NCBI GenBank assembly: GCA_028818225.1
Contig: JAPPOG010000062.1
Coordinates: 1-64,000, forward strand
DNA length: 64,000 bases
DNA from: Gammaproteobacteria bacterium
GTDB taxonomy: Bacteria; Pseudomonadota; Gammaproteobacteria; Pseudomonadales; Pseudohongiellaceae
Direction: 5' to 3'
The notes below the pieces were generated by a model. It was not told where the DNA came from, did not search any database, and saw only the letters and a list, made by a program, of their open reading frames with translations. Both the position numbers and the translations under genes were made by a program. Below, piece after piece: positions 26,078-34,630 of this stretch (positions are counted from its first letter, which is position 1; each line of letters opens with the position of its first letter).

Positions 26078-27550
26078 CTATCCACCCCATTTAAGAAAGT
26101 TTAAGAACTCTCTGCGGTTTTTAGGCCCATAAGTCAGAAAATTTGGTTGAGGATCCTCCTGATAAGCCAACTTTTCTTTCGTCACAATATCCGCAGAGGT
26201 TAATGCACGCACTTCTGCTTCATCAATGCCATAGGGGCGAGTGGCATTCAATCCAAAAATCTTGGCCCTTATTTCAGGAGTGATTTCCGGATAGCCATAT
26301 CGATCCTGAAATTCTTCTGATATCTGAAAGGTTCTGAATGCCTGAATCTGATCCTGTGGTGAGCCATACCAGATTGAATCGGTTCCCCAAATTACATTGT
26401 TTTCGCCACAGTAAGTTAATAATTTGCCGAGGGAGTGGGCAGCATTATCCGGATCACGCATTAGCAGTCGCCAGGTGCTTCCTAATTCGGCATAAACATT
26501 CGAATCGGGCCCGACTTCGTTATCCACCAGAGACTGAATCAAGGTATCGATTCCATCACGTCCTGCTCCGTCTGCAAAAGCCTGCTCTTGATTGCTGCTG
26601 ACAAAGCTGGAGTGATAGATCAGGAAATTCATGTCGGGAAACATTTTGGCCACGATTCCGATATCGCTGGATTGGCTATGCTCATAGGAGCGTGGACCAA
26701 ACGGCAGTCCTTTATGGATACAGATATTACGCACACCCAGCCGCTGCGCTCTTTCGATCATCGCAACACCTATATCATCATGGAGAAAGTATCCAATACC
26801 GCCCGGGCCATATTGGGTATAGGTTTTGAAAGCCGAGATATCCCAGTTCTCCGCCAACTCGTCCATGGCCTCCAGATCACCTTCCTGATTGGGATTGACC
26901 CGCCCATGAATCATCAGACGCTTACTACCTTCTAACTCTGCGACTATTTCTCGTGTTTTCGCAGCATCCTCGATAGTGACCGGCTCGGTCTCACGCGTCG
27001 ATGGCACAAAAGACAACACCATGATATCGGTGTCGCTATCCATAAAAATGTCTTTGATGAATTCACTCTCAGAGAGACAGCCCATGTAACCGCGATCACC
27101 ACCGCTATTTGCTGCCTCGCATTGTGCTTTTTCCATGCCGGCATATGGCCTTGCATCGGGAGGAATACGGCTCAGCCAATCTCCTTCCGGATTTACATAA
27201 TGCCCCTGCACGTCAAAAATAAACTCACCACCGCCAACTTCGGCATTCGCCGAATCATTATCAAGCGCACTTTCCTGGGTGATATCAAAGAAACCACCAT
27301 TCTTTCCGTGATAGGCGTTGGCGTGATTCATTGCCAACAAAGTGCTGGCTGCGCCGCAACTGGACACAAGGAATTCACGGCGGGATTGGCCTTTGCGTTT
27401 CGCATTCTCTGTTGCCCACTCCATGGCGAGATTATTACCCTTTTGATTGCATTCCGATATCGGAAGCGGTTCGTACTCACCATTGGAAGTACTGTCGATT
27501 TTAATTGGAAGCCTGAGGCCTTCTTTATCGAGCGGATCTACTTTTGCCAT
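26078..27550 (-). CDS. Tat-exported amidohydrolase family protein
   Basis: The 490-residue protein has an amidohydrolase-2 type TIM barrel: LMIHGRVNPN, FLIYHSSF and VIWGTDSIWYGSPQ carry the usual His and Asp metal-site positions. The twin-arginine motif (QSRREFLVSSCG) sits at about residues 54-65, unusually far from the start. The ATG at 27550 has a good ribosome-binding site (AGAGGCG), while the internal ATG at 27424 does not, so a 50-residue leader before the Tat motif is probably real. The product hydrolyses or decarboxylates an unknown substrate outside the cytoplasm. It lies 22 bp downstream of the penicillin acylase gene, suggesting co-transcription. Confidence 0.85.
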   Translation of the reverse strand: MAKVDPLDKEGLRLPIKIDSTSNGEYEPLPISECNQKGNNLAMEWATENAKRKGQSRREFLVSSCGAASTLLAMNHANAYHGKNGGFFDITQESALDNDSANAEVGGGEFIFDVQGHYVNPEGDWLSRIPPDARPYAGMEKAQCEAANSGGDRGYMGCLSESEFIKDIFMDSDTDIMVLSFVPSTRETEPVTIEDAAKTREIVAELEGSKRLMIHGRVNPNQEGDLEAMDELAENWDISAFKTYTQYGPGGIGYFLHDDIGVAMIERAQRLGVRNICIHKGLPFGPRSYEHSQSSDIGIVAKMFPDMNFLIYHSSFVSSNQEQAFADGAGRDGIDTLIQSLVDNEVGPDSNVYAELGSTWRLLMRDPDNAAHSLGKLLTYCGENNVIWGTDSIWYGSPQDQIQAFRTFQISEEFQDRYGYPEITPEIRAKIFGLNATRPYGIDEAEVRALTSADIVTKEKLAYQEDPQPNFLTYGPKNRREFLNFLKWGG

Positions 27551-27572
27551 TGTTATCGCCTCTTTTTCTTTT

Positions 27573-30005
27573 TCAATTTGTCGGATTCAGTTCCAGCTTT
27601 TCATAGAGTACAGACTCTATCTTATTGCGTGAATAGAATGCTGGAAATACTTTGTCGTTTGCCCACAGGTCAAAGAGATTGTCATACAGTGGGCTGTCTG
27701 GGTCGCCAACCTGACCGGGAGTATTCATGCCCAGGGTATTGTCCCAATCACGGGTATCTACAAAAATTCGAAATGAAGCACCTGAAGTCTGGTTATCTCC
27801 GCTGCCGGTATTACCGAGGGTAAATCCATTGCCACCTCTCGGCGCAGACCCTACATCCAGTCTCGCCCGTAATTCTTCATTCACCGCAGGCCCCAATGGG
27901 TGCCTTATAATTGCATGCTTGTAATCTTCCTGACCGTAAACCCAATCTTCGATATTGGGCCCCAGTTTTTCCCGCAGGTTTGCAACCCCTTCGGCCAGGG
28001 TTCTCAACAGGAATTCATCTCGTCCTTGAATGGGATCTTCGCCAAAATCTCCATCAGGTGCTAACAACATATCGATTGTGGTTTTCATCCCAATGGAAAT
28101 ATAACTCTGTGCATTCTCCGGCACTTTTAATAGTTCGATGTTATCCAAGAGTTGTCGTTCAAACGCTACATAAATACCTGCCTCGATTGAATTCTTATCC
28201 AGCACAAAATCCCAGTTCATCAACATCTGTCGCGCCTGTTCCACCTGGGGATTGTCTGCTTCCAGATCACGAAAGAAAGGGATCAGGGAGCGGGCAGGTA
28301 TGGAAAGATAATCGTGTTGTAATTCAATCATGTCAGTCATGTTGAACTTACGACCGGAGCCCAGTACTTCACTACCTCTTGCCCAGCGGAACGGATCAGT
28401 CCAGGTATAGCCAATCGCATCAAGATAAGGGAAATCCGGCGGCGTGTAATTACTGTTTGAAGTTTCGATAAAACCACGGGCCGGATTATATTCATGGGGC
28501 TTCGCTTTTATTGGCAGATAACCATCCCATTCATAGCGACCATCACCGGACACCGGTACCATGCCGCTAAAATTTCGACGAATGGGTGCAATACCGACTG
28601 CCTGCCAGCCAATATTGCCGTCGCGATCTGCCCAGATCATGTTTTCGCCAGGAATATTGCTGTAATTGGATGCTTCCCGAAACTCTTCCCAGTTCCTGGA
28701 TTGATTCATGCGTAAAGAAGCAAGATAGGGCGCGCCACCTACTTCCATCCATGCTGGTCTTACCGCATAGGCCAGGTTGTTTTCTCCATCTTCGTAAGCT
28801 ATAGGTCCGTGGCGTGTGTATTTCAATTCAACTGTAACGGGATCGGCACCCTTGACATTGAATGTCTCAGTAATGATGCGCATCTCTTCCCACTGCCCGT
28901 TATAGAGATACTGGTTGGGATTAGACGCATTGGTTTCATACACGTAAAGGTCTTCGCCGTCCGTGTTAAATACAGTGAGACCCCAGGCGCCGTATTCATT
29001 ATGACCGATGGAGATTCCCGGAATCTCCGGCTCACCACCACCGATTACATTCCATCCCGGCCCGATCAGATGTGCCCAATAGCGCAGGGATGGAACTGCC
29101 TGAGCACGATGAGGGTCATTAATCATCATGGGCCAGCCATCCTGGGTCAGGTCTCCACTTACTACCCAGTTATTACTGCCAATGTCATCAATACTGCGTT
29201 TTTGTAACTCCTGCTCTTCCTCAGTCAGGACTGCGGCAATACTCTGAAACGCGGAGTCGTCGTTGCGGTACTGCGCAAGTACGATATCGTCAGGTTGAAA
29301 ACGGATACTTCTCCGGTAACTGTTGTATAAATGCAGAATGTCATTATTAACGAGAGAAACGCAGTTGATCTTTTCATCAAGAGTTAAAATTGGATCGTGG
29401 GGATGAAAGTAGCGTAGCTCTCTCACCTTATCTTCACCGATTTCACATACTGCTCGACCAGTAGCAAGCTCTAATCCGATATTGCCCAATAAACCCTGAT
29501 GTCTGGAGATAACTACTTCTGGAGTCCAGTGTTTTGGTTGAATACCGAGTAGATGAAAAGGTAGTGGTAAGTCTTCTGGTTCTTGCAGCGCTTCATCAAT
29601 GTAGGCGTTAACTCCGTCGACAAAAGCCGTGATAATTTCAGCACCGCGAGGATGGTAGTGATTCATCTCCTGGGTCATGTCGCCACGAAATTTGAAAAGT
29701 CGCGTGCCATGATCCCTGTCGATCGCTCTTGGTCCGAGAATTTCCGCAGTAGTACCCGTCGCCTGGGCACGCCAGATTTCAAACTGAAAAAGACGATCTC
29801 TTGCGGCGTTATACCCTTGCGCGAAGAACAAATCATGCTCGGTTTCGGCGTAGATGTGAGAAATTCCCCAGCGATCTTTCAGAATTTCCACGGGTTGCTC
29901 CAGGCCTTCGACATTTATGCGGGAAGCAGACTGAGCGAGCACAAAATTAGTAAAGATAAGCGCAAAGATTCCAATGAGAGCCTTGCGGAGGACTGCAATC
30001 ATCAT
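27573..30005 (-). CDS. Exported penicillin-acylase-family N-terminal nucleophile hydrolase
   Basis: The 810-residue precursor has a signal peptide (about 1-25). The alpha-chain starts with the family's VEILKDRWGISHIYAETEHDLFFAQGYNAARDRLFQ. The autocatalytic cleavage site is before S277 in IGS-NNWVVSGD, which becomes the catalytic N-terminal Ser of the beta chain. Later segments (NDPHRAQAVPSLRYWAHL, NGFTLGNTGSGDNQ) are typical. Family members cleave amide bonds of acyl-homoserine lactones, penicillins, lipopeptides or other N-acyl amines in the periplasm. AAGGGG precedes the start. The amidohydrolase gene follows after 22 bp. Confidence 0.93.
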   Translation of the reverse strand: MMIAVLRKALIGIFALIFTNFVLAQSASRINVEGLEQPVEILKDRWGISHIYAETEHDLFFAQGYNAARDRLFQFEIWRAQATGTTAEILGPRAIDRDHGTRLFKFRGDMTQEMNHYHPRGAEIITAFVDGVNAYIDEALQEPEDLPLPFHLLGIQPKHWTPEVVISRHQGLLGNIGLELATGRAVCEIGEDKVRELRYFHPHDPILTLDEKINCVSLVNNDILHLYNSYRRSIRFQPDDIVLAQYRNDDSAFQSIAAVLTEEEQELQKRSIDDIGSNNWVVSGDLTQDGWPMMINDPHRAQAVPSLRYWAHLIGPGWNVIGGGEPEIPGISIGHNEYGAWGLTVFNTDGEDLYVYETNASNPNQYLYNGQWEEMRIITETFNVKGADPVTVELKYTRHGPIAYEDGENNLAYAVRPAWMEVGGAPYLASLRMNQSRNWEEFREASNYSNIPGENMIWADRDGNIGWQAVGIAPIRRNFSGMVPVSGDGRYEWDGYLPIKAKPHEYNPARGFIETSNSNYTPPDFPYLDAIGYTWTDPFRWARGSEVLGSGRKFNMTDMIELQHDYLSIPARSLIPFFRDLEADNPQVEQARQMLMNWDFVLDKNSIEAGIYVAFERQLLDNIELLKVPENAQSYISIGMKTTIDMLLAPDGDFGEDPIQGRDEFLLRTLAEGVANLREKLGPNIEDWVYGQEDYKHAIIRHPLGPAVNEELRARLDVGSAPRGGNGFTLGNTGSGDNQTSGASFRIFVDTRDWDNTLGMNTPGQVGDPDSPLYDNLFDLWANDKVFPAFYSRNKIESVLYEKLELNPTN

Positions 30006-30135
30006 TCGACCCCTTCTTATTTTTTATGATTCCTGACACCGAGACGCCCATACTACGGGGCCTTCAGTAATTTTCACCAATTTTTCGTGAAAAGGATTCC
30101 AACTATACCCCAGAAGAGTCGAATCGAGCTATGGC

Positions 30136-30534
30136 TCACTCTTCCAATTCGGTGAGTAGATGCAGGGCGAGTTCGGCTTTTTCTGCTGGGACGAAGACGT
30201 GATCGTGGAAATGAGCGGCAACAACATTGGAGGGGATGCCATTGTTGGCAAGCTTATTCGAAACCGCAGCGGTAAATCCCACCGCATCAAGACTTGAATG
30301 TACGGCCAGGGTTATGCCTCTAAATACAGATTCGTATTGAAGCTGGGCCTTATCGGCAGAAGCTTTTGAAAGCAGAAGACTGAGGCCTTCTGCCTCCAGG
30401 AAACTACTCAGTGGATTAAGCTCAGCATAATCACCATAGCTTTTTCCTTCCACGGAGCAAAACACATATTCACCATCGAGTAATTCCGGTTGCATTAATG
30501 CGAGCAATTTTTCTAAATCTGTTTCCCCAGCCAC
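30136..30534 (-). CDS. ACT-domain protein
   Basis: The 132-residue cytoplasmic protein matches the ACT_7/DUF2241-type family: an N-terminal half with GEYVFCSVEGKSYGDYAELNPLSSFLEAEGLSLLLSK and a C-terminal ACT-like half with GITLAVHSSLDAVGFTAAVSNKLANNGIPSNVVAAHFHDHVFVP. Such domains bind amino acids or other small ligands and usually act as allosteric modules; free-standing members have no assigned function. It lies 22 bp after the metallo-beta-lactamase-fold gene on the same strand. Confidence 0.85.
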   Translation of the reverse strand: MAGETDLEKLLALMQPELLDGEYVFCSVEGKSYGDYAELNPLSSFLEAEGLSLLLSKASADKAQLQYESVFRGITLAVHSSLDAVGFTAAVSNKLANNGIPSNVVAAHFHDHVFVPAEKAELALHLLTELEE

Positions 30535-30556
30535 AATAAATCCTAACTACTAATTA

Positions 30557-31426
30557 CTAATCTAACTCTGCAGAGATTTCCTCATAGAATCCCGGAATGC
30601 TACGCTGCATAAATAACCCGCTCTCTGCCTGGGTCCAGCTTAAATTACCATCCCTGATTTCTGTTGGGGCATCATCTGCATCCAGGCCATTTCGAATTAG
30701 TTCAGCCATGCGATCTCGGACAGCTTCCATTTGATTGCGAAAATTAAGTACGTCTCTGCGATCCATCACAACACCGTGCCCTGGAATTGCAGTGTCAAAA
30801 TCCAGGGAGAGGATATTGTTCATGGTACCTACCCAACCATGACTGGTACCGCCATTGCCATAATCGATAAACGGCGCAGTTCCGTGCAATAAATCTCCAC
30901 CGTGTACGGTTTTCAAATCTGGAAAGTAGACAACGGAATCTCCATTGGTATGACCTCTACCCATGTGAAAAACCTGTACTTCCACACCCCCCAGAAATAC
31001 CGAAGTTTCATCACTATAGACAACCCGCGGTAATCCATCCTGGTTGCCACGAATCATATTTTCCCGAGCATTTTTATGAGCGATAACTTCAGCGATTGGC
31101 AAAAAGCCAGGATTACTTCCGGAATGATCACCATGATGATGGGTATTAATTACATAACGCACTGGCAAACTGCTGACTGTTGCCACCAGGGATTGAATCT
31201 CGTCGAAATCCTGGGGGAATTTGTCATCGATCAGGATGACACCTTCTGAAGTTACGCGGACACCGATATTACCACCGGGCCCGGTAATCATGTGCAGTCC
31301 GTCTTTTACTTCTTCTATAGCCAATCGATTCTGTGCAGTCGCAGTGAACGATGTTGCGATACCTATTGCTAGAATGAAACAGGCGAAAAATAGACGACCA
31401 AGCACGGTTATTATTTTACTTATCAT
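30557..31426 (-). CDS. Exported metallo-beta-lactamase-fold hydrolase
   Basis: The protein has 289 residues from ATG 31426, which has AAAAGG nine bases upstream; an in-frame ATG at 31435 lies too close to that site. A signal peptide of about 30 residues precedes a complete metal-binding motif, THHHGDHSGSN. Later ligands are present in GRGHTNGDSVVYFP, VHGGDLLHG and IPGHGVVMDRRD. The pattern is that of the exported MBL-fold family often annotated as cyclase or quinoprotein relay protein, and beta-lactamase activity is not implied. It sits among exported amide hydrolases, so a substrate with an ester, thioester or lactone bond is plausible. Confidence 0.88.
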   Translation of the reverse strand: MISKIITVLGRLFFACFILAIGIATSFTATAQNRLAIEEVKDGLHMITGPGGNIGVRVTSEGVILIDDKFPQDFDEIQSLVATVSSLPVRYVINTHHHGDHSGSNPGFLPIAEVIAHKNARENMIRGNQDGLPRVVYSDETSVFLGGVEVQVFHMGRGHTNGDSVVYFPDLKTVHGGDLLHGTAPFIDYGNGGTSHGWVGTMNNILSLDFDTAIPGHGVVMDRRDVLNFRNQMEAVRDRMAELIRNGLDADDAPTEIRDGNLSWTQAESGLFMQRSIPGFYEEISAELD

Positions 31427-31643
31427 TGTTATCATCCTTTTTAGTCTTTCCTCGAAGGAAGCACATAATTACACCATCAATATTAGTGGTGCAATCAAAA
31501 TTAGTCCGGAGCCGGGAAGGCATTTATAAAACTAAACGCCAACTCTGTAGAGCCATTATCACGCAATCAGCTGAGCTTTTCCTGAGCTTGCTCAATATTT
31601 GCTATTTCTCCTGCTGGAATCCACCTTGAAACTACAATGGCAT
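31427..31643. other. Non-coding stretch upstream of MBL-fold gene
   Basis: Together with the GST remnant (31644-31799) this forms a 383-bp gap without an intact gene. It should carry the promoter of the MBL-fold gene. Open frames here on the plus strand have no recognisable protein features. Confidence 0.4.
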
Positions 31644-31799
31644 TTACCCAATAGGATTAATAGCCAGATACTTGGGATCCTTCATCTCTTCACCGTAATT
31701 AATCCAATGAGTAGTGTAAGGCTCACCCAATTCTTCCAGCATCCAGTGGACTATGCCGCTCCGAGATTATGGATTTGTATAAAATTGGATATCACTCAT
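31644..31799 (-). pseudogene. Decayed glutathione S-transferase N-terminal domain
   Basis: Reading the minus strand from ATG 31799 in one frame gives MSDIQFYTNP, stop, SRSGIVHWMLEELGEP, YTTHWINYGEEMKD, PKYLAINPIG, stop, MPL, stop. This is the thioredoxin-fold N-terminal half of a glutathione S-transferase, in which the first two stops fall where the family normally has Gln (NPQSR) and Lys (NPxGKMP). Each stop is a single-base change away from the expected codon. After the third stop no GST sequence is recognisable, so the C-terminal domain is lost. The gene is clearly dead. An intact but different GST gene lies at 54052. Confidence 0.85.
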
Positions 31800-31809
31800 A
31801 GCTACCCAC

Positions 31810-32142
31810 TTAGTGCGCAATGGATTCGGAAAAACTGTACATAACAGTAACCCCTGCAACAATCAGAAGTATGCCAATTATCGCTGGCACATCGAGCTTC
31901 TGATTAAAGACTACCCAACCGATCAAGGTAATCAGGGCAATACCAACACCAGACCAGATTGCATAAGCGATACCGACCGGGATTGATCTTAAGGTTAAAG
32001 AAAGGAAATAGAATGCTGAGCTATAGCCAAACACCACGATTATCGAAGGAATCAATACAGTAAATCCTTCGCTCGCTTTCAGAGCAGAAGTACCAATGAC
32101 TTCTGAAATTATTGCTACCAGTAGAAAAATCCAGTTTTTCAT
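31810..32142 (-). CDS. emrE: SMR-family multidrug efflux pump, EmrE-like
   Basis: The protein has 110 residues from ATG 32142, which is preceded by CACGGGAAC; a reading from 32169 adds nine polar residues. Four transmembrane helices are present. The essential membrane Glu is E14 in AIISEVIGTSALKASEGFT. Helix 3 has the near-invariant IPVGIAYAIWSGVGIALITLIGW, and helix 4 has DVPAIIGILLIVAGV. Members work as dual-topology dimers exchanging protons for cationic drugs or compatible solutes. It is a single gene between the GST remnant and the DUF5946 stub. Confidence 0.93.
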   Translation of the reverse strand: MKNWIFLLVAIISEVIGTSALKASEGFTVLIPSIIVVFGYSSAFYFLSLTLRSIPVGIAYAIWSGVGIALITLIGWVVFNQKLDVPAIIGILLIVAGVTVMYSFSESIAH

Positions 32143-32204
32143 TTGTCGTTCCCGTGCTGATTTATCCAAGAATTGATTTGATCATTTAGATTACGCCTGG
32201 CATT

Positions 32205-32474
32205 TCAGGTTTCATTAGCCCATCGTGCAAACAGAGCAAGATGAACTGTCGTAGAGGAAATTGTTTGGGGAGGAGGACTATCTGGATGCTGCAAAGCGCA
32301 AGCATCACCACTTAGCTTGTCGTTTTTGGCATAGCTATAATCTGCAAAGTCTTTTTCCAATACCTGTCCAAACGCTGCCCAACAATCTGGCGCAGAGCCC
32401 AGGTAGAGTTTTATCGGCCCCTCACTTTCTGTGGCAACAGCACCGCAAGCCAGGCCGGCACTTTGTGCGCCCAT
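32205..32474 (-). pseudogene. DUF5946 family protein, 3'-truncated
   Basis: The 89-residue frame matches the N-terminal part of DUF5946 proteins: a Cys pair region (LACGAV), YLGSAPDCWAAFGQVLEKDFADYSYAK, then DACALQHPDSPPPQTISSTTVHLALF. Family members are usually well over 100 residues and continue past the VHL segment, but here the frame ends eight residues later at a TGA (ARWANET). It is probably a truncated remnant, although a short functional version cannot be excluded. It lies 27 bp downstream of the membrane protein gene at 32502 on the same strand. Confidence 0.6.
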
Positions 32475-32501
32475 AAATCAACCATATATTAATTAACTGA
32501 A

Positions 32502-32960
32502 TTAAGACCCGCCTTCCCTTGCTTCTGATTCCATCGAAATACCAGGGTTAATCCGGGATCCAATCTGGATACCAAACCAGGCCATCGGTATATAAGCTGC
32601 AAGAATATCCGCTACTACAAACCATGTTGGTGCTGGAATCATAAAGGAATTAGCGACTCCGGCAATAAGGAACAACACACCGACAGCATAGGCAAAGATA
32701 TTTTTGTTGCGGGCAGCTACGAGGAAAGCGATGACTGCGCCAACCAGGGTTCCTAAGGCATGAGCAAGAAAGGGAAAGATAAAATGCTGAACCTGAAATT
32801 GATCCATTGCCGCCGCAATGCTTTCGGCATTAGTTACATCGACACCAGCGGGAGCGGGAATTATTGAGGAACCAACCAGTATCAGGCCGATGTTCACAAG
32901 GCTACCAACAATTGCGCCGATTAAAATAGCGGCGATGTTTCTTGCGATACTTTCCATCAT
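32502..32960 (-). CDS. Four-helix membrane protein, unknown function
   Basis: The 152-residue protein has four predicted transmembrane helices (about residues 8-33, 62-83, 87-108 and 112-136) with a polar loop at 38-58. The pattern resembles small integral membrane proteins widely annotated as hypothetical; no named family was recognised. Two adjacent ATG codons (32960, 32957) follow AAGAGG; the second has the better spacing. It lies 14 bp downstream of the PhoD-like gene, so it is probably in the same transcript. Confidence 0.75.
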   Translation of the reverse strand: MMESIARNIAAILIGAIVGSLVNIGLILVGSSIIPAPAGVDVTNAESIAAAMDQFQVQHFIFPFLAHALGTLVGAVIAFLVAARNKNIFAYAVGVLFLIAGVANSFMIPAPTWFVVADILAAYIPMAWFGIQIGSRINPGISMESEAREGGS

Positions 32961-32974
32961 CGGCCTCTTATTGT

Positions 32975-34555
32975 TTATCGATTAATTGTAAATGTAGAAA
33001 ACGGTTCCAGGTTGTCGATAGCATCTAAACCCAATTCAGGTAACCAGGCAAACTGTCTTACCTCGATACTATCTGTGCTGACATCAAAAATTGAAAATCC
33101 ATTATTTTCGAGCGGATGTACTCTTTCTTCCACCTCCAGGTCAGTTGGTACCTGAGCACCAATGCCACGAACCCCGCTTGGCCAACCGGTTCCAGTGCTT
33201 ACAGGGCCAGCCAGTATTGAGTGAACAGGATTATCAAAGATTAGTGGGCCGCTTCGAGTAATCAATCCAGAACCAATTGCATGCAAGTCGCCGGATACCA
33301 TGATCGGTATGCGCTCATCCTGGTTCGCGATGCTGGATAAGATGCGCTGATGTTGTTGAAACCATCCTGGCTGCCAATAAGGTTTGGGATTTTCAATGCC
33401 AAGCTGGCCGCCGGGTTGCAGAAAATCGGGGTACCATTCACCCCACTTCCCTGCCGTCCAACCAAATGGTGTCGAAGGAATGTGTATTAAATGTCGCGTA
33501 CTGGACTCATCTGCAGTTCTCGTCGCCATCCAGCGTTCAGTTTGTTCTTCGATAAATACAGCCGTGGGTCCGGCGAGCGTAATAAATCGACGACAATCAT
33601 AGAGTAATAATTCAAGTAGCGATCCCCAGCGATAAGACCCATAGGATTCACTTAATCCGTTTACGGCAGAGCCGGCCAAATGTGTGGGACGATTGAGTTC
33701 CGGCAAATACTCGGGAAAATAAAGCTGCTGTGATGCCCTGCCTAACTGCGCAGTAAAATTACGCGGTGGAAAGGTAACAATGTCATCAGTGCCTTCATCA
33801 TTTTCGAAATAGTCATGATCATCCTGAGTGAGAATCAGTGGCGTCGAACGAAAATTCGTGCTGTACAGAGAGGCAATTTGTTCATCAAGGCAGGAAGTCA
33901 GAGCTGCTTCGTTTGATGAACCAAACACAGGCAAATCTTCATCAAAACTACCATAGCGCCCCCAGATTCTCTCTCTATTAGCCTGGGCCCTGGCATCTCC
34001 GCGCCAACGTCGGGCAATATTCTGATCCCAATAAACCTGGTCACCAATACCTATTGCAAGATCGGGCACGAAGGACAGGGCTCGATCAAATAGTCTTTGC
34101 CGGATTGAAACAGGCAGATAACGCCAGGCGCCGCTCTCGGTTTGAGCGTTATCAGGCCCACCAGCACAACTGAATACCAACAATCGCATAGATTCAGCTT
34201 CAGCGCTCGCTGCTGGTGTCGTGTTTAAAGGCCAGGAATCTGCGTAGCGACTCCCCTGCTGTTGAAGGCTAAGCTCGTACTCTTGCGAACTTTCCAGTTC
34301 GTCCGCGCTGAACGTCCAGAATCGACCGAGGGTATCTGTCTGCATACCTTCAATCGCGCGCGATCCTACTCTTAATACCGGATTGCGTTGTGGCTCGACA
34401 AAGGAAACCTTTATTAAAATAGAATCATGATTAGTCAGGGGTACAAGGTGTTGGATCTGACCTCCAGACCAATTATCTGCTGCTGCGCTGAATGAAGGCC
34501 AGACTAAAGAACTCGTAAGTAGCCCACTATTGCGAATGAACTTTCTGCGGTCCAT
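32975..34555 (-). CDS. PhoD-like alkaline phosphatase/metallophosphatase, Tat-exported
   Basis: The 526-residue protein starts with a twin-arginine-like signal (MDRRKFIRNSGLLTSS). An N-terminal beta-rich domain (about 30-125) is followed by the PhoD metallophosphatase domain: LVFSCAGG, IGDQVYWDQN, LTQDDHDYFEND, IPIMVSGDLHA and IFDNPVHSILAGPVSTG. The Asp, Asn and His pattern fits a binuclear-metal phosphodiesterase/phosphomonoesterase. PhoD enzymes usually release phosphate from phosphodiesters. No Pho regulon partner is adjacent, although a PhoA-type enzyme begins at 62542. The FecR-domain gene lies 75 bp upstream on the same strand. Confidence 0.88.
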   Translation of the reverse strand: MDRRKFIRNSGLLTSSLVWPSFSAAADNWSGGQIQHLVPLTNHDSILIKVSFVEPQRNPVLRVGSRAIEGMQTDTLGRFWTFSADELESSQEYELSLQQQGSRYADSWPLNTTPAASAEAESMRLLVFSCAGGPDNAQTESGAWRYLPVSIRQRLFDRALSFVPDLAIGIGDQVYWDQNIARRWRGDARAQANRERIWGRYGSFDEDLPVFGSSNEAALTSCLDEQIASLYSTNFRSTPLILTQDDHDYFENDEGTDDIVTFPPRNFTAQLGRASQQLYFPEYLPELNRPTHLAGSAVNGLSESYGSYRWGSLLELLLYDCRRFITLAGPTAVFIEEQTERWMATRTADESSTRHLIHIPSTPFGWTAGKWGEWYPDFLQPGGQLGIENPKPYWQPGWFQQHQRILSSIANQDERIPIMVSGDLHAIGSGLITRSGPLIFDNPVHSILAGPVSTGTGWPSGVRGIGAQVPTDLEVEERVHPLENNGFSIFDVSTDSIEVRQFAWLPELGLDAIDNLEPFSTFTINR

Positions 34556-34630
34556 TTTTCTTCCTCGCTAACTCGGTACTGAAACCATACCAGAAACAAG
34601 GCGAACAGGACTACTGATTAAAGTACAGAC

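Noticed and set aside
27122-27823. Long plus-strand open frame (233 codons)
   Set aside because: It runs antisense across the amidohydrolase and penicillin acylase genes, whose protein features are strong. Its own translation has no recognisable domain and no good ribosome-binding site.
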